The notes: a model not told the origin generated them from the letters alone. A stretch of DNA of 49,114 bases from Candidatus Moranbacteria bacterium CG_4_9_14_3_um_filter_44_28 (GCA_002790655.1 PFVO01000008.1:1-49114), one strand, 5' to 3'. Shown: positions 18,708 to 28,403, counted from the stretch's first letter. Translations and numbers: made by a program.

Positions 18708-19655
18708 ATGAATAACATTCCCTATCTGCTTCTTTGCGACTATGATCTAACCCTCTTTAATACCAAAGACCGCTCCCCCAGAGGGATCGGTCTTGCGGAG
18801 GGTTACGAGTATGCGGTCCTGCAAACTTTTGGACCGCAAGGATTAATTTATTTTCGTGAAGGGGGAGGACTTCACAATCGGGCGTGCAGCGAAGTTGTGG
18901 TTTCACTGGTAAAACGAGATCAAAATCTTCTCAATATTGCGCGTGAAAAACATGCGGAATTAATTTCCTCTTCTCAGGAACTGCTGCGAGTCATTGCGGC
19001 TCCATGGAATGAATCAAACCCGATAGCCACTCTCTCCGAATTGCTGGTTTATCATAAACTCCAGTTATTTCTAGAAGAGATAGGGCTTAACTGGCCTCTA
19101 CCTTATTCCGGAGTATGCGATTTTTTCCAAACTGTTACGAGCTTAAGAGAAAAGGAGGGATTGCCAATTCAGATCGGTATACTAAGTTCGGGACACACCC
19201 CCTTCATTGAAAAGACGCTTTCTCTTTGGAAAATCCCCTACCCGCGGATAATGGTTATGGATGATGACATCCGTTATCTGAAGCATCCAAAGGATCCCCA
19301 GGACAAGGTAAAACCGGCGCCATTCCCATTCAAATTTCTTCAGATCCGTTGGCTGAAACAGTTCAACGGCAATACGCCGGTTAGCCCGGCTCAACTCCGC
19401 GCCAGCCTGCCACGGATTATGTACTTCGGAGATGATCCTCACAAGGACGGAGGACTGGCAAAAAACGTTGGAGTTCTCTTTGGATGGTTCCGCGAGAAGA
19501 ACAAGGATGAAACCGGTGCTTACCCTAACGAACTCCCTGAAAATTTCTTTTCTTTCTCTGATTGGGGCAAGGTCGTTGATTTCCTCGCACGGCGCGACGT
19601 GAAAAAAATGCTGAAAAGCGGCATTCCGCTGGAGGAAATTTTTTCCCATTTTTGA
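18708..19655 (+). CDS. HAD-superfamily hydrolase
   Basis: ORF 315 aa; LLCDYDLTLFNT (DxDxT), IGILSSGHTPF, IMYFGDDPHKDGGLAKNVG; AGGAGG upstream. Confidence 0.72.
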   Translation: MNNIPYLLLCDYDLTLFNTKDRSPRGIGLAEGYEYAVLQTFGPQGLIYFREGGGLHNRACSEVVVSLVKRDQNLLNIAREKHAELISSSQELLRVIAAPWNESNPIATLSELLVYHKLQLFLEEIGLNWPLPYSGVCDFFQTVTSLREKEGLPIQIGILSSGHTPFIEKTLSLWKIPYPRIMVMDDDIRYLKHPKDPQDKVKPAPFPFKFLQIRWLKQFNGNTPVSPAQLRASLPRIMYFGDDPHKDGGLAKNVGVLFGWFREKNKDETGAYPNELPENFFSFSDWGKVVDFLARRDVKKMLKSGIPLEEIFSHF

Positions 19656-19681
19656 GAACAAAGGACGCCCTGCATGAAAAA

Positions 19682-19713
19682 AGGGTGGAATCAACTGGTT
19701 CCACCCTTGTTTT
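19682..19713 (+). terminator. Rho-independent terminator
   Basis: AAGGGTGGAATCAACTGGTTCCACCCTTGTTTTTTT. Confidence 0.75.
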
Positions 19714-19761
19714 TTTACCTTTCAAACGCACTACCGCTGAATCCTTTTGGCGCTGGCTTTA

Positions 19762-20457
19762 TTAAGTTTTCATCAGCCGGGGGTATCGCTCTTTCGCCGC
19801 AATTCGCGCCTGGTCCATCAGCGTTCTTTCCTCATCCGTTTCGTACACCCGAGGCACGGGAATGGGCTTAGCTTTCCCGGTTGCCAAAAGATAAAGCCCT
19901 TCGATCTGTACTTCGTGCTCGATCGGCAGCAATCGGCGGGAAATTTCTTCATCTGTTTCATGCTCCTAATAATCTTCGTAGTGGACATAGACGACATCGC
20001 CGTCGTCATAATCCTTGTGGGCATACTGGCAAAAGACAGGAATAGGCCGTTTTTCGCCTATCTTTTTACAGAACCAGAGCTGGGCGTATATTCTCCTCTC
20101 GTAATACATGAATCTTCCGCCGGGACCCAGGTGCTGGTTTAGTCCCTGAAAGCGCTCGGTGACATAATCCGGCGTATAGGGCTCCCAGCCCAACTGATGA
20201 AAATAATCCGGCCTGTAGATGTCCATAATTTCCAGAAGTTGCTGACCAAGGTTATCCCTTTTGCTATTGATGACGTAGATATTCTTTTGCGGAAAACCGG
20301 CATCAATGACTTTTTTTATTCCGCCAGCCATTGGATTACTTGAAATTATAGCCACGGTTTTTACTAATCCATGTAGTTTTCCACCCGGCTTTTGCGCTTC
20401 AAGAATAGCCAGATTTGTAGAACCCCCACCCGAAATTAAATTTACCGTAGTAATCAT
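19762..20457 (-). pseudogene. PurN-like formyltransferase interrupted by in-frame TAG at 19966-19968
   Basis: ORF 19966..20457 (ISGGGSTNLAILEAQ...) continues in frame: ...VVYVHYEDY*EHETDEEISRRLLPIEHEVQIEGLYLLATGKAKPIPVPRVYETDEERTLMDQARIAAKERYPRLMKT then TAATAA. Confidence 0.72.
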
Positions 20458-20613
20458 ATTTCCTCCAAATCTAATAGGATCTTTTTAAAAGGAGCGACCT
20501 CCTGGCCCCTCCATTTTGCCTGTTATCAAGCTAACAAATACACCGCCCAAAAGCAATTGACAGAAAAAACTATATATGATACTATCATCAGCAGTTATCG
20601 AATTAGGCGTATC

Positions 20614-20634
20614 ATCCCTCACCACTTTTACTTT
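20614..20634 (+). repeat. Left 21-bp inverted repeat flanking the GIY-YIG ORF
   Basis: ATCCCTCACCACTTTTACTTT, perfect inverse of 20883-20903. Confidence 0.9.
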
Positions 20635-20889
20635 TATGTATTTTATGTGTATCTCATAAAGAATGAGAAAAATGAGATTTACACAGGTTGTACAAGCGAT
20701 CTTAGAAAGAGAATAGCGGAGCATAATAAGAACAGAGTTGCGTACACAAAGCATAAAGGTCTATGGGAAATCAGATACTACGAGGCTTTCTCTTGCAAAT
20801 ACGATGCATTCAAGCGGGAAAAGAGCTTGAAAAGGCACGCGAGAGGAACTCAAGAGTTGAAAGAGCGGCTGGCTGGCAGTCTAAAGTAA
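20635..20889 (+). CDS. GIY-YIG nuclease-like protein (start uncertain; ORF track gives 20557..20889)
   Basis: VYLIKNEKNEIYTGCTSDLRKRIAEHNKNRVAYTKHKGLWEIRYYEAFSCKYDAFKREKSLKRHARGTQELKERLAGSLK. Confidence 0.78.
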   Translation, partial: YVFYVYLIKNEKNEIYTGCTSDLRKRIAEHNKNRVAYTKHKGLWEIRYYEAFSCKYDAFKREKSLKRHARGTQELKERLAGSLK

Positions 20890-20903
20890 AAGTGGTGAGG
20901 GAT
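20883..20903 (-). repeat. Right 21-bp inverted repeat, overlapping the GIY-YIG stop codon
   Basis: AAAGTAAAAGTGGTGAGGGAT. Confidence 0.9.
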
Positions 20904-20983
20904 AAAATAAAGTCGTTCGCCTAAGTGAGAACTATCTTGAGCCGAAAGGCCCGGGATTATTAACAAGTTAGGCGAAACGAGAA

Positions 20984-21211
20984 ATGGATTATCAAAACAG
21001 ACCCCAGCGCCAGATGCACGACGTGTCTGCTCTGGGACTCAAGTGCGAGGAATGCGGCGCCGAAATCAAAGAGCTTCCGTTCGAGCCCACCAAGCGCGAC
21101 GACGGAACCTACGGCCGGCTTTACTGTCAGCCTTGCAACCGCAACCGGCGCAAAAGCTTCGGCGGCGGCGACAGAGGCGGATTCGGCGGCGGTCGAAGAG
21201 ACCGATACTGA
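20984..21211 (+). CDS. Small zinc-ribbon protein with Gly/Arg-rich tail
   Basis: ORF 75 aa; CEEC...CQPC, RKSFGGGDRGGFGGGRRDRY. Confidence 0.7.
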   Translation: MDYQNRPQRQMHDVSALGLKCEECGAEIKELPFEPTKRDDGTYGRLYCQPCNRNRRKSFGGGDRGGFGGGRRDRY

Positions 21212-21227
21212 ACCGAATCGCAAAACA

Positions 21228-21257
21228 ACCCCGACACAACGTCGGGGTTGTTTTTGT
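21228..21257 (+). terminator. Rho-independent terminator
   Basis: AACCCCGACACAACGTCGGGGTTGTTTTTG. Confidence 0.8.
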
Positions 21258-21290
21258 TATTTCAACTGCTAATGTTACAATAACACCTGG

Positions 21291-22088
21291 ATGCGAAAAG
21301 GATACAAAAAACTGCTCGTAATCCTTCTGACAGCCGCCGTGTTGCTGGCGGGATATTTCCTCTTTTTCTGGAAAAAGCTGGCCTCGGAACCCCCGAAGCC
21401 AACTGCCCAAAATAACCAGATCGCCCAGAATCAAAAAGGAGAAGCGAAAAACTCCGAAACGGAAAACCAGACGGAGGAAAAGAAAACCGAGCCAGCCGAA
21501 GAAAAACCCGCTCCCAATATCCCCGAAAAATTTCTTCTCGAAATTCCCTTCTATTCCCAGACTCCGCTTTCCAAATGGGACGCTTTTCACGAGGAAATGT
21601 GCGAGGAAGCCTCGGTCCTGAACGCCGGCCTGTATCTTGCCGGCAAAAAACTGACCAAAGAAGAATTTGAAGCCGAGCTTCAGAAAATGCAAAAAACCGA
21701 AAAAAAAGAAATCGGCGAGTGGAAAAGCACGACTATCACCCAGATAAAAAAACTAGTTGATGTATATTTTGATGGAGCGATAAAAAGCAAAATTGTCGAT
21801 AATCCTTCAATCGAAGATATTGAAACGGAAATCTCTGCCGGAAATCCGGTGATTATTCCTCTTTCCGGCCGCGACATCGGAAACCCGAACTTTACTCCCC
21901 CGGGACCGGTCTATCACATGCTGGTCATCAAAGGCTATGATTCGCAAAACTTTATCACCAACGACGTCGGCACGAGAAAAGGAAATTCATACGTTTACAA
22001 AAAAGAAGTGCTTATGAAAAATATGCATGATTGGAACAAGAAAAATATACATGCGGGAGGCAAAAGAATTTTAGTGCTTACAAAATGA
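21291..22088 (+). CDS. C39-like peptidase, membrane anchored
   Basis: ORF 265 aa; TM anchor, IPFYSQTPLSKWDAFHEEMCEEASVLNA, GPVYHMLVIKGYD, NDVGTRKG. Confidence 0.78.
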   Translation: MRKGYKKLLVILLTAAVLLAGYFLFFWKKLASEPPKPTAQNNQIAQNQKGEAKNSETENQTEEKKTEPAEEKPAPNIPEKFLLEIPFYSQTPLSKWDAFHEEMCEEASVLNAGLYLAGKKLTKEEFEAELQKMQKTEKKEIGEWKSTTITQIKKLVDVYFDGAIKSKIVDNPSIEDIETEISAGNPVIIPLSGRDIGNPNFTPPGPVYHMLVIKGYDSQNFITNDVGTRKGNSYVYKKEVLMKNMHDWNKKNIHAGGKRILVLTK

Positions 22089-22186
22089 CTAATTTCTATT
22101 AGAAATTGGATATTGGATATTCTAAAACTTGCCGTTTTGCCAAATCTGCTATAATATAACTAAAGCCATAACCAAAAAACTATTTT

Positions 22187-23188
22187 ATGTACTGTTTAGT
22201 TGACTTCAGAAACCGTCCTCAACTTCAATATACTTTCCGATCCCGCGGAAAAGCCCGCGAGTATCTCGGGAAAATAAAAAACAATCCTTTGGGAGTAACT
22301 GCCATTTATCCCGACGGCCGGCGGGAGTATTTTGAACAGGGCCTGCCCAACGGGTTTCTCCGGCACTGCGACAAGAGCGCCCAAATAAAAAAGGGCTGTC
22401 ACGCGAAATACAAAATCCGGGAACTCAATACCATTGACGGATTAAGAAGGAACGCGAGCACCCCGGAAAGCGCAAATCTTGGAAACTGGAGAGGAAAATC
22501 CGTTTTTTCTCTTTTTATGCTGGGGAATAAAAAAGTTTACGCGGGGCTGGCAATCGTTTCACTCATCGTATTTTCCTCTTCCTGGTATTTTCAAAATCAA
22601 TACGGAGAGAACGCCATTGCCCAGTCAGAAAACGCGGGAAATGAAACCTCCGGCCGGGTTGCCGGCGCGGCTGACGAGAAAATCGGGAATTCCGAAGAAC
22701 CGGCCGATTCGCTTCAGCTTGCCGACGAAGAAATCATTATGAGTCTTCTCGGAAAAATCGAGGAGGCAAAACAAGGAGAGTTTGAAACCGAAATTCTGCG
22801 CTACATCAAAGGCCGGCCGATGGAAAAAATGGCGCCCTATATCGCCAAACAGCCGAGAATCGTCGCCGCTTTCATTGTCGGAATTGCCATGAAGGAAAGC
22901 AAGTTTGGTCTTTACGCCCCGCACAGCGGCGGGCGGGATTGCTATAACTACTGGGGCTATAAAGGCCGGGAAAACACGACTGCTTCCGGATATTCCTGTT
23001 TCAATTCACCCGAGCATGCCATTCAGGTGGTCGGGAAAAAGATCAATTCTCTTGTCGCCCGGGGAATATCAAATCCGGCCCAGATGATCAGCTGGAAATG
23101 CGGCTCGACCTGCTCGTGGGACAACCCCGAAAACGTGCGCAAATGGATCGCGGACGTGGGAATTTATTTTCACAAGATAAACTCATAA
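22187..23188 (+). CDS. Membrane protein with C-terminal lysozyme-like domain, paralog 1
   Basis: ORF 333 aa; VAAFIVGIAMKESKFGLYAPHSGGRDCYNYWGYKGRENTTASGYSCFNSPEHAIQVVG. Confidence 0.7.
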   Translation: MYCLVDFRNRPQLQYTFRSRGKAREYLGKIKNNPLGVTAIYPDGRREYFEQGLPNGFLRHCDKSAQIKKGCHAKYKIRELNTIDGLRRNASTPESANLGNWRGKSVFSLFMLGNKKVYAGLAIVSLIVFSSSWYFQNQYGENAIAQSENAGNETSGRVAGAADEKIGNSEEPADSLQLADEEIIMSLLGKIEEAKQGEFETEILRYIKGRPMEKMAPYIAKQPRIVAAFIVGIAMKESKFGLYAPHSGGRDCYNYWGYKGRENTTASGYSCFNSPEHAIQVVGKKINSLVARGISNPAQMISWKCGSTCSWDNPENVRKWIADVGIYFHKINS

Positions 23189-23437
23189 TTTTGCTTATAT
23201 AAGCAATTTTTAGAGCGTCGTAAAAAACCCCTTGACGGCCTTTGCCGCTTCTGCTAGCATAACTCTCGTCAATAATAAATGGAGTAGCTATTAGTGCTAT
23301 TCTTTTTTTGTTGTTCACCCCGTCGAATTTCGCGCAAGCGAAACATTCTGCGGGGCCTGCCCCGTTAAATATACAAATTTAACCGGGGCCGCAAGCCGAA
23401 AACGGCCCAAAATGGTCTTTTCAGCCCAAGATAAATT

Positions 23438-24403
23438 TTGAAAAACTTGCCAATGAGTAACTGGAGTAAATCCGCTTTCTACGGGGGGATTTATACCAAA
23501 ACTCAACCGCAAACAAACTGCCTGCAGTGTGATGCGAAAATCAGCTGCAAATACTACAAATTCGCAAACCAGCTCAAAAACTATCAGGAAATTCTGAAGG
23601 CGGGCTGGGAGAAGTCAAAAAACTTGTCCCGTACCACAGGGACTTTCGGTCAGCTATATAGACACACCCAAACCAAAGTACAGGCAAAATGGCCTGTAGT
23701 GCGGGGACTATATCTTTCGATAAAAGACAACCTGAAGATCCACCTGACCAAAAAGCAGGAGCTTTACTGGCCGCTTTTGATTTCGGCCGTCCTTTTGCTT
23801 TTAGTTCTTGTTTCCAAAATCGCTTTTGCCGGGAGTCTCGCGTCGCCCAATAATTTTCCCATTGAGGATAGTTCGAAATTCAATCTGATCGGCTTTGAAA
23901 AGAAAACTGCCTCGGGAAAAATCTGCTCAAAAGATGAAAAAGCCGACAGCCGGATCGAAAAAGTAGCCGAAGCAAGCGACAATAAAAAAGAAGAGCTCAA
24001 AAACGAAATCGCAAGCGTCGTGAAAAATACTCCCATGGCCGCTATGATTGATTCTATTTCCGAAAAACCGCGTCCGGTCGCCGCTTTCATTGTCGGAATC
24101 GCGATGAAGGAAAGCAAATTCGGAGTCTACTCGCCGAAGAAGGACAGGCGGGATTGTTATAACTACTGGGGCTATAAAGGAAGAGAAAACGTGACAGCCG
24201 GCGGATATTCCTGCTTCAGCTCGCCCGAGCATGCCGTCGAAGTTGTTGGTGGAAAAATAGAATCACTTGTTGACCGCGGCGTGAAAAACCCGGCTCAAAT
24301 GATTTCCTGGAAATGCGGCCGATCCTGCGCCGGCCACGGCCAAGCCAACGTTCAGAAATGGATTTCGGACGTGGCGATATACTTCAATAGAATAAATTCA
24401 TAA
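23438..24403 (+). CDS. Membrane protein with C-terminal lysozyme-like domain, paralog 2; Cys-containing N-terminus
   Basis: ORF 321 aa; VAAFIVGIAMKESKFGVYSPKKDRRDCYNYWGYKGRENVTAGGYSCFSSPEHAVEVVG. Confidence 0.7.
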   Translation: MKNLPMSNWSKSAFYGGIYTKTQPQTNCLQCDAKISCKYYKFANQLKNYQEILKAGWEKSKNLSRTTGTFGQLYRHTQTKVQAKWPVVRGLYLSIKDNLKIHLTKKQELYWPLLISAVLLLLVLVSKIAFAGSLASPNNFPIEDSSKFNLIGFEKKTASGKICSKDEKADSRIEKVAEASDNKKEELKNEIASVVKNTPMAAMIDSISEKPRPVAAFIVGIAMKESKFGVYSPKKDRRDCYNYWGYKGRENVTAGGYSCFSSPEHAVEVVGGKIESLVDRGVKNPAQMISWKCGRSCAGHGQANVQKWISDVAIYFNRINS

Positions 24404-24413
24404 AAACCTTCAG

Positions 24414-24437
24414 AAAAACGGCCTTCGGGCCGTTTTT
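24414..24437 (+). terminator. Bidirectional terminator with TTCG tetraloop
   Basis: AAAAACGGCCTTCGGGCCGTTTTT. Confidence 0.85.
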
Positions 24438-24474
24438 CTTTTGTGTTATGTGTTGCGTGTTATGTGCCACGTGA

Positions 24475-25767
24475 TCAATAATCCTTCAGTTTCCCCGCCA
24501 AACCGCTCTGCCTGATTTTTTCCAAGGCTTTGGCTTCGATTTGGCGAATGCGCTCGCGCGTCACTCCGAATTCATGTCCAACCTCTTCAAGCGTGTGCGT
24601 CACTCCGTCTTCAAGTCCAAATCGGATTTTCAATATTTTTTGCTCACGCGGGGTCAAATCTTTCAAAACCAAGTCAACGTGATCGGCCAGAAGTTTTCTG
24701 GCCGCGCTGTGATGAGGCATAATCGTCTCCGTGTCTTCAATGAAGTCTCCGAGAATGCTGTCATCCTCGCTGTCTCCCACCGGCGTTTCGATGGAAACGG
24801 TCTCCTGGGAAATTTTCATGATATGGCGCACTTTTTCCACTTCAATTCCCATTTCGGCCGCGATTTCTTCAGGAAGCGGATCGCGCCCCAAATCCTGCAC
24901 CAGCCGCCTCGTCGCCTGCGTGTATTTGTTGATTGTCTCCACCATATGCACCGGAATGCGGATTGTCCGGGACTGGTCGGCCAGCGCCCGCGTGATGGCC
25001 TGCCTGATCCACCAGGTGGCATAAGTGGAGAATTTATAACCTTTTCGGTAATCAAATTTCTCGACCGCCCGAAACAAACCGATGTTTCCCTCCTGAATGA
25101 GATCCAGCAAAGATAGATTGGCGCTCCGCCCGACATATTTTTTGGCAATGGAAACAACAAGACGCAAATTTGCTTCCGCCAATTTTTGCTTGGCGGCAAG
25201 ATCTCCTTTTTCGATTCTCTTGGCCAAATGGACTTCTTCCTCGGCTTTGAGAAGCGGAACTCGGCCGATCTCGCGAAGATACATCTGGACCGAATCCGCG
25301 GAAATGTCACCAAGATCCAGCGGAATGTCTATGTCTTCAACCTTTTTTTCCTGAATTTCGGCTTCTCTTTCAACTTCTCCCTTTATCACTTCGTCGGAAC
25401 TGACAATCTTCACTCCGGTTTTTTCCAGTTTTTCATAAAGTTCCTCAAGCCCGCTCAAATTTTTTTCCACTTCGGGAATAGCGTGAAGAATTTCATCTTC
25501 CGTGATAAAGCCTCTTTGCTTTCCAACCCGCAACAGTTCGCTTATCTGACTTGTTTCTTTTGCCGCAATTGGTTTCCCCGGCAGTTTTGGAGCACCTTTT
25601 CTTTTTTTCTCTTTCGTTCCCGATTTTCTTTTTCTCGAGGCAACTTTTTTCCGAACAGCTTTCCCTCCTCTCCTTTCAAGCCTTCCTTTTTTCGCCGTTT
25701 TTCTCATTGCCCTTTTCTTCCGCCGTTTTTCCTTTCTTTTTTTCCCGGCTTTCTTTTTCCTCGCCAT
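24475..25767 (-). CDS. rpoD: Primary sigma-70 factor with Lys/Arg-rich N-terminal extension
   Basis: ORF 430 aa; [75 protein letters not shown]. Confidence 0.93.
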   Translation of the reverse strand: MARKKKAGKKRKEKRRKKRAMRKTAKKGRLERRGGKAVRKKVASRKRKSGTKEKKRKGAPKLPGKPIAAKETSQISELLRVGKQRGFITEDEILHAIPEVEKNLSGLEELYEKLEKTGVKIVSSDEVIKGEVEREAEIQEKKVEDIDIPLDLGDISADSVQMYLREIGRVPLLKAEEEVHLAKRIEKGDLAAKQKLAEANLRLVVSIAKKYVGRSANLSLLDLIQEGNIGLFRAVEKFDYRKGYKFSTYATWWIRQAITRALADQSRTIRIPVHMVETINKYTQATRRLVQDLGRDPLPEEIAAEMGIEVEKVRHIMKISQETVSIETPVGDSEDDSILGDFIEDTETIMPHHSAARKLLADHVDLVLKDLTPREQKILKIRFGLEDGVTHTLEEVGHEFGVTRERIRQIEAKALEKIRQSGLAGKLKDY

Positions 25768-25774
25768 AAAAATG

Positions 25775-27586
25775 TTAACTTATTTGACTTAACATCGAAG
25801 TGAGATTCTGAAATTCGCCCATAAGTTCTTTGACTTTTTTCCTGTCCCCGCTTTTTTCCGCCGCTTTGATATCCTGCGCAATCCCGACAATTTTCCTCTT
25901 CATATTTTCGCTTTTCAGGCGCTTGAGGCTTTTTTTGAGCTCTTCCGCCGGGTCCAGACCCGACAAATCGCCGAACTCCACTTCCGCCTCAAAAACCGCT
26001 TCGTCGAGAAACTTCTCTGTTTCGTAATCAGGAAAAACGGCCTTAAGCGCCTCAAGGCTCGCATTTTCTCTTTTTTCTTTTATCGCTGAAATAATTTTTT
26101 TCTCCTTTTCGCCCTGAAAATCAGAAATGCTTACTTTCTCGATTTCCCGCCGGCATTCTTTGGGAAAAGCCGCGAAAATTCCGATCATTCTTTTTGTCAA
26201 AACTGACTGGCCGCCGGCGCCGGCAGTCTTTTGCTTTTCGGGGGAAACAGCTTCTTTCTTTTCCGATTTTACTTTTCGGATCACTTCAGACAAAACTTTT
26301 TCGCCCGTTTCCAGCTTTTCCGAGAGAACTCTTATCCAATGAGCCTGCTCCACGGGATTAGCGACGTCTTTTATCACATTGAGAAGCTCCCGGGCAATTT
26401 TTTTCTTGCCGACAGGGCTTTTCGCGTCGTAACGGGAAAAAGCGTCTTTGAAATAATAGTCTAAAATGCTCTCGGCTCTTTCAACCGCCTCTCGCCAGAG
26501 CTTTGGATTTTCCCGAATGACATCGGCCGCGTCTTTTCCGCCGTCAAGCAGAATTATTTTAACATCTAATTCACTCCCAAGACAAATCCTGATGCTTCTT
26601 TTAGCCGCCTCTTGGCCGGCCACGTCCATATCGAATCCGATTTTCAGGTTTTCCGTATAGCGCTTGATGGTTTTTACCTGCTCCGGCGCGAGCGCCGTTC
26701 CTGAAACGGCAATTGTGTTTCCGAATCCGGCCTGATGCGAGGCAATCACATCCATATTGCCCTCAACCAGAATCGCCTCATCTCGTTTTTTGATTTCAGT
26801 TTTGGCCAGATGCAAGCCGTACAAAATTTTGCTTTTGTCATAAAGCTCGGTTTGAGAGGTATTGATATATTTAGCTGTTTTTTCATCGCCTCCTGGAGCC
26901 ACCCGGGCGGAAAAACCGACCACTCGTCCCATAATATCCTGAATGGGAAACATAATCCGGTCCCGGAAACGGTCGTAGTATTTTGTATCTTGTATTTCGT
27001 ATTGTGTATTTTGTATTTTTTGTGCCGAATCTTTTTCGACCAATATTCCTGTTTTGGAAATATCAGCAATATCATAATTCTTCTTTAGTAAAAATTCCAG
27101 CAGATTCCGCCATCCGTCCGGCGCGTATCCCAAACGGAATTTTTTTATCGTTCCATCATTGAGTCCCCGTTCATGCAGGTAATTCAAAATTTTTTCTTTC
27201 CCTCTTCCTTCCCAAAGATTTTTCTCGTACCACTTCGTCGCCAACTCGAGAATTTCAAATAATTTCTTTTTGCTGGATTCCAACTTCTCATCTCTCGCCT
27301 CCCGCTTCTTAAGCGTAATCCCCGCCTTCTGCGCCAGCTGCTCGAGGGCTTCCCGAAAACCGATTCCCTCCATTTCCATGACAAATGTGAAAATGTCTCC
27401 GCCTTTTGAGCACCCAAAACAATGAAAACTCTTTCGCTCCTCGCTTACCATAAAAGACGGCGTTTTTTCATTATGAAAAGGACAGAGAGCTTTCCAGTTG
27501 CTCCCTGCTTTTGTGAGCCGGATATACTCACCGACCAAATCAACGATGTCTATTCGATTTTTTATTTCTTCAACGTCGGAGGACAT
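25775..27586 (-). CDS. dnaG: DNA primase
   Basis: ORF 603 aa; [32 protein letters not shown] zinc finger; [25 protein letters not shown]. Confidence 0.93.
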   Translation of the reverse strand: MSSDVEEIKNRIDIVDLVGEYIRLTKAGSNWKALCPFHNEKTPSFMVSEERKSFHCFGCSKGGDIFTFVMEMEGIGFREALEQLAQKAGITLKKREARDEKLESSKKKLFEILELATKWYEKNLWEGRGKEKILNYLHERGLNDGTIKKFRLGYAPDGWRNLLEFLLKKNYDIADISKTGILVEKDSAQKIQNTQYEIQDTKYYDRFRDRIMFPIQDIMGRVVGFSARVAPGGDEKTAKYINTSQTELYDKSKILYGLHLAKTEIKKRDEAILVEGNMDVIASHQAGFGNTIAVSGTALAPEQVKTIKRYTENLKIGFDMDVAGQEAAKRSIRICLGSELDVKIILLDGGKDAADVIRENPKLWREAVERAESILDYYFKDAFSRYDAKSPVGKKKIARELLNVIKDVANPVEQAHWIRVLSEKLETGEKVLSEVIRKVKSEKKEAVSPEKQKTAGAGGQSVLTKRMIGIFAAFPKECRREIEKVSISDFQGEKEKKIISAIKEKRENASLEALKAVFPDYETEKFLDEAVFEAEVEFGDLSGLDPAEELKKSLKRLKSENMKRKIVGIAQDIKAAEKSGDRKKVKELMGEFQNLTSMLSQIS

Positions 27587-27624
27587 TTAAGCTAATAACA
27601 CTCTAGCTGAAAGCCAAGATTTAT

Positions 27625-27942
27625 TCAACCTTGCACGCCTATTTCCCCAATCAACCATTCTTTATACTTTCTACTGAATCCAACCGGCAGTTTCGCAACA
27701 CACGGCACCGAATAAGAATGCATTTTTTCGACTTCGCTGACAATTTTCCGGTATTTTTTCTCTGTTGTCTTTCCAATCAGCACGTACTCTTTGCTCTGCT
27801 CGATTTTGTTCTTCCACCAATACAAACTTTCAATTGGAAAAATATTAGCGCAGACAATCAGGCGCTTTTTGAGCAAATACCGCGCGATTTTTTCGGCTTC
27901 TTTTTTGGTCGGATTGGTGATATATACAAAAACGTATTTCAT
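27625..27942 (-). CDS. cutA: Divalent-cation tolerance protein CutA
   Basis: [60 protein letters not shown]; start overlaps upstream stop (ATGA). Confidence 0.85.
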   Translation of the reverse strand: MKYVFVYITNPTKKEAEKIARYLLKKRLIVCANIFPIESLYWWKNKIEQSKEYVLIGKTTEKKYRKIVSEVEKMHSYSVPCVAKLPVGFSRKYKEWLIGEIGVQG

Positions 27943-28344
27943 GTTTTCCATAACCCGTGCAAATTGCAGTATTCTCTCGCAATTATATTTTCCGCCTCGA
28001 CGCAAAATTCGGCTTCGGGCTTGCCCGCCAAAGCTTTAGCGTCGGCGGGCGCATCTCCGGGTTTCAGAAATTTCCGATAAACTTTTCCGTCAACCAGAAT
28101 TTCGATCCACTCTATATAGTGAGCTTCCTCCATCGGGTGAGGTACTGACCCGACTTTCACTTTCACTCCTTTTTCTGTTTTTTCAATCACCGGAACGTGT
28201 TTTTCTAACCCCTCATCCTGATTTTTTTTCAATCAGTAATTCCATGGGCTCATTACAACAGACCAACTGCCCCGCTCCCGCGTGCACAACTTCCACAACA
28301 TTCCCGCAAATATTGCATTTATAGATCTCGTTTATTTGTGTCAC
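27939..28344 (-). pseudogene. Desulfoferrodoxin (superoxide reductase) split by an A8 frameshift; carries an in-frame palindromic insertion
   Basis: GTG start 28344: [40 protein letters not shown] (desulforedoxin), shift at A8 28222-28229, then [43 protein letters not shown]...[12 protein letters not shown]. Confidence 0.75.
28023..28050. repeat. Palindromic repeat inside desulfoferrodoxin coding sequence
   Basis: GCCCGCC AAAGCTTTAGCGTC GGCGGGC; encoded [18 protein letters not shown] versus family-typical GDKPEAEF. Confidence 0.7.
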
Positions 28345-28403
28345 GAAATCCCCTTAATATTTACTATTTTTTAATACGCTAACGCCTATCATTTCTTCCG
28401 ATT

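Noticed and set aside
20485-20754. 89-aa minus ORF over the GIY-YIG leader
   Set aside because: Antisense to the GIY-YIG gene and no recognisable family.
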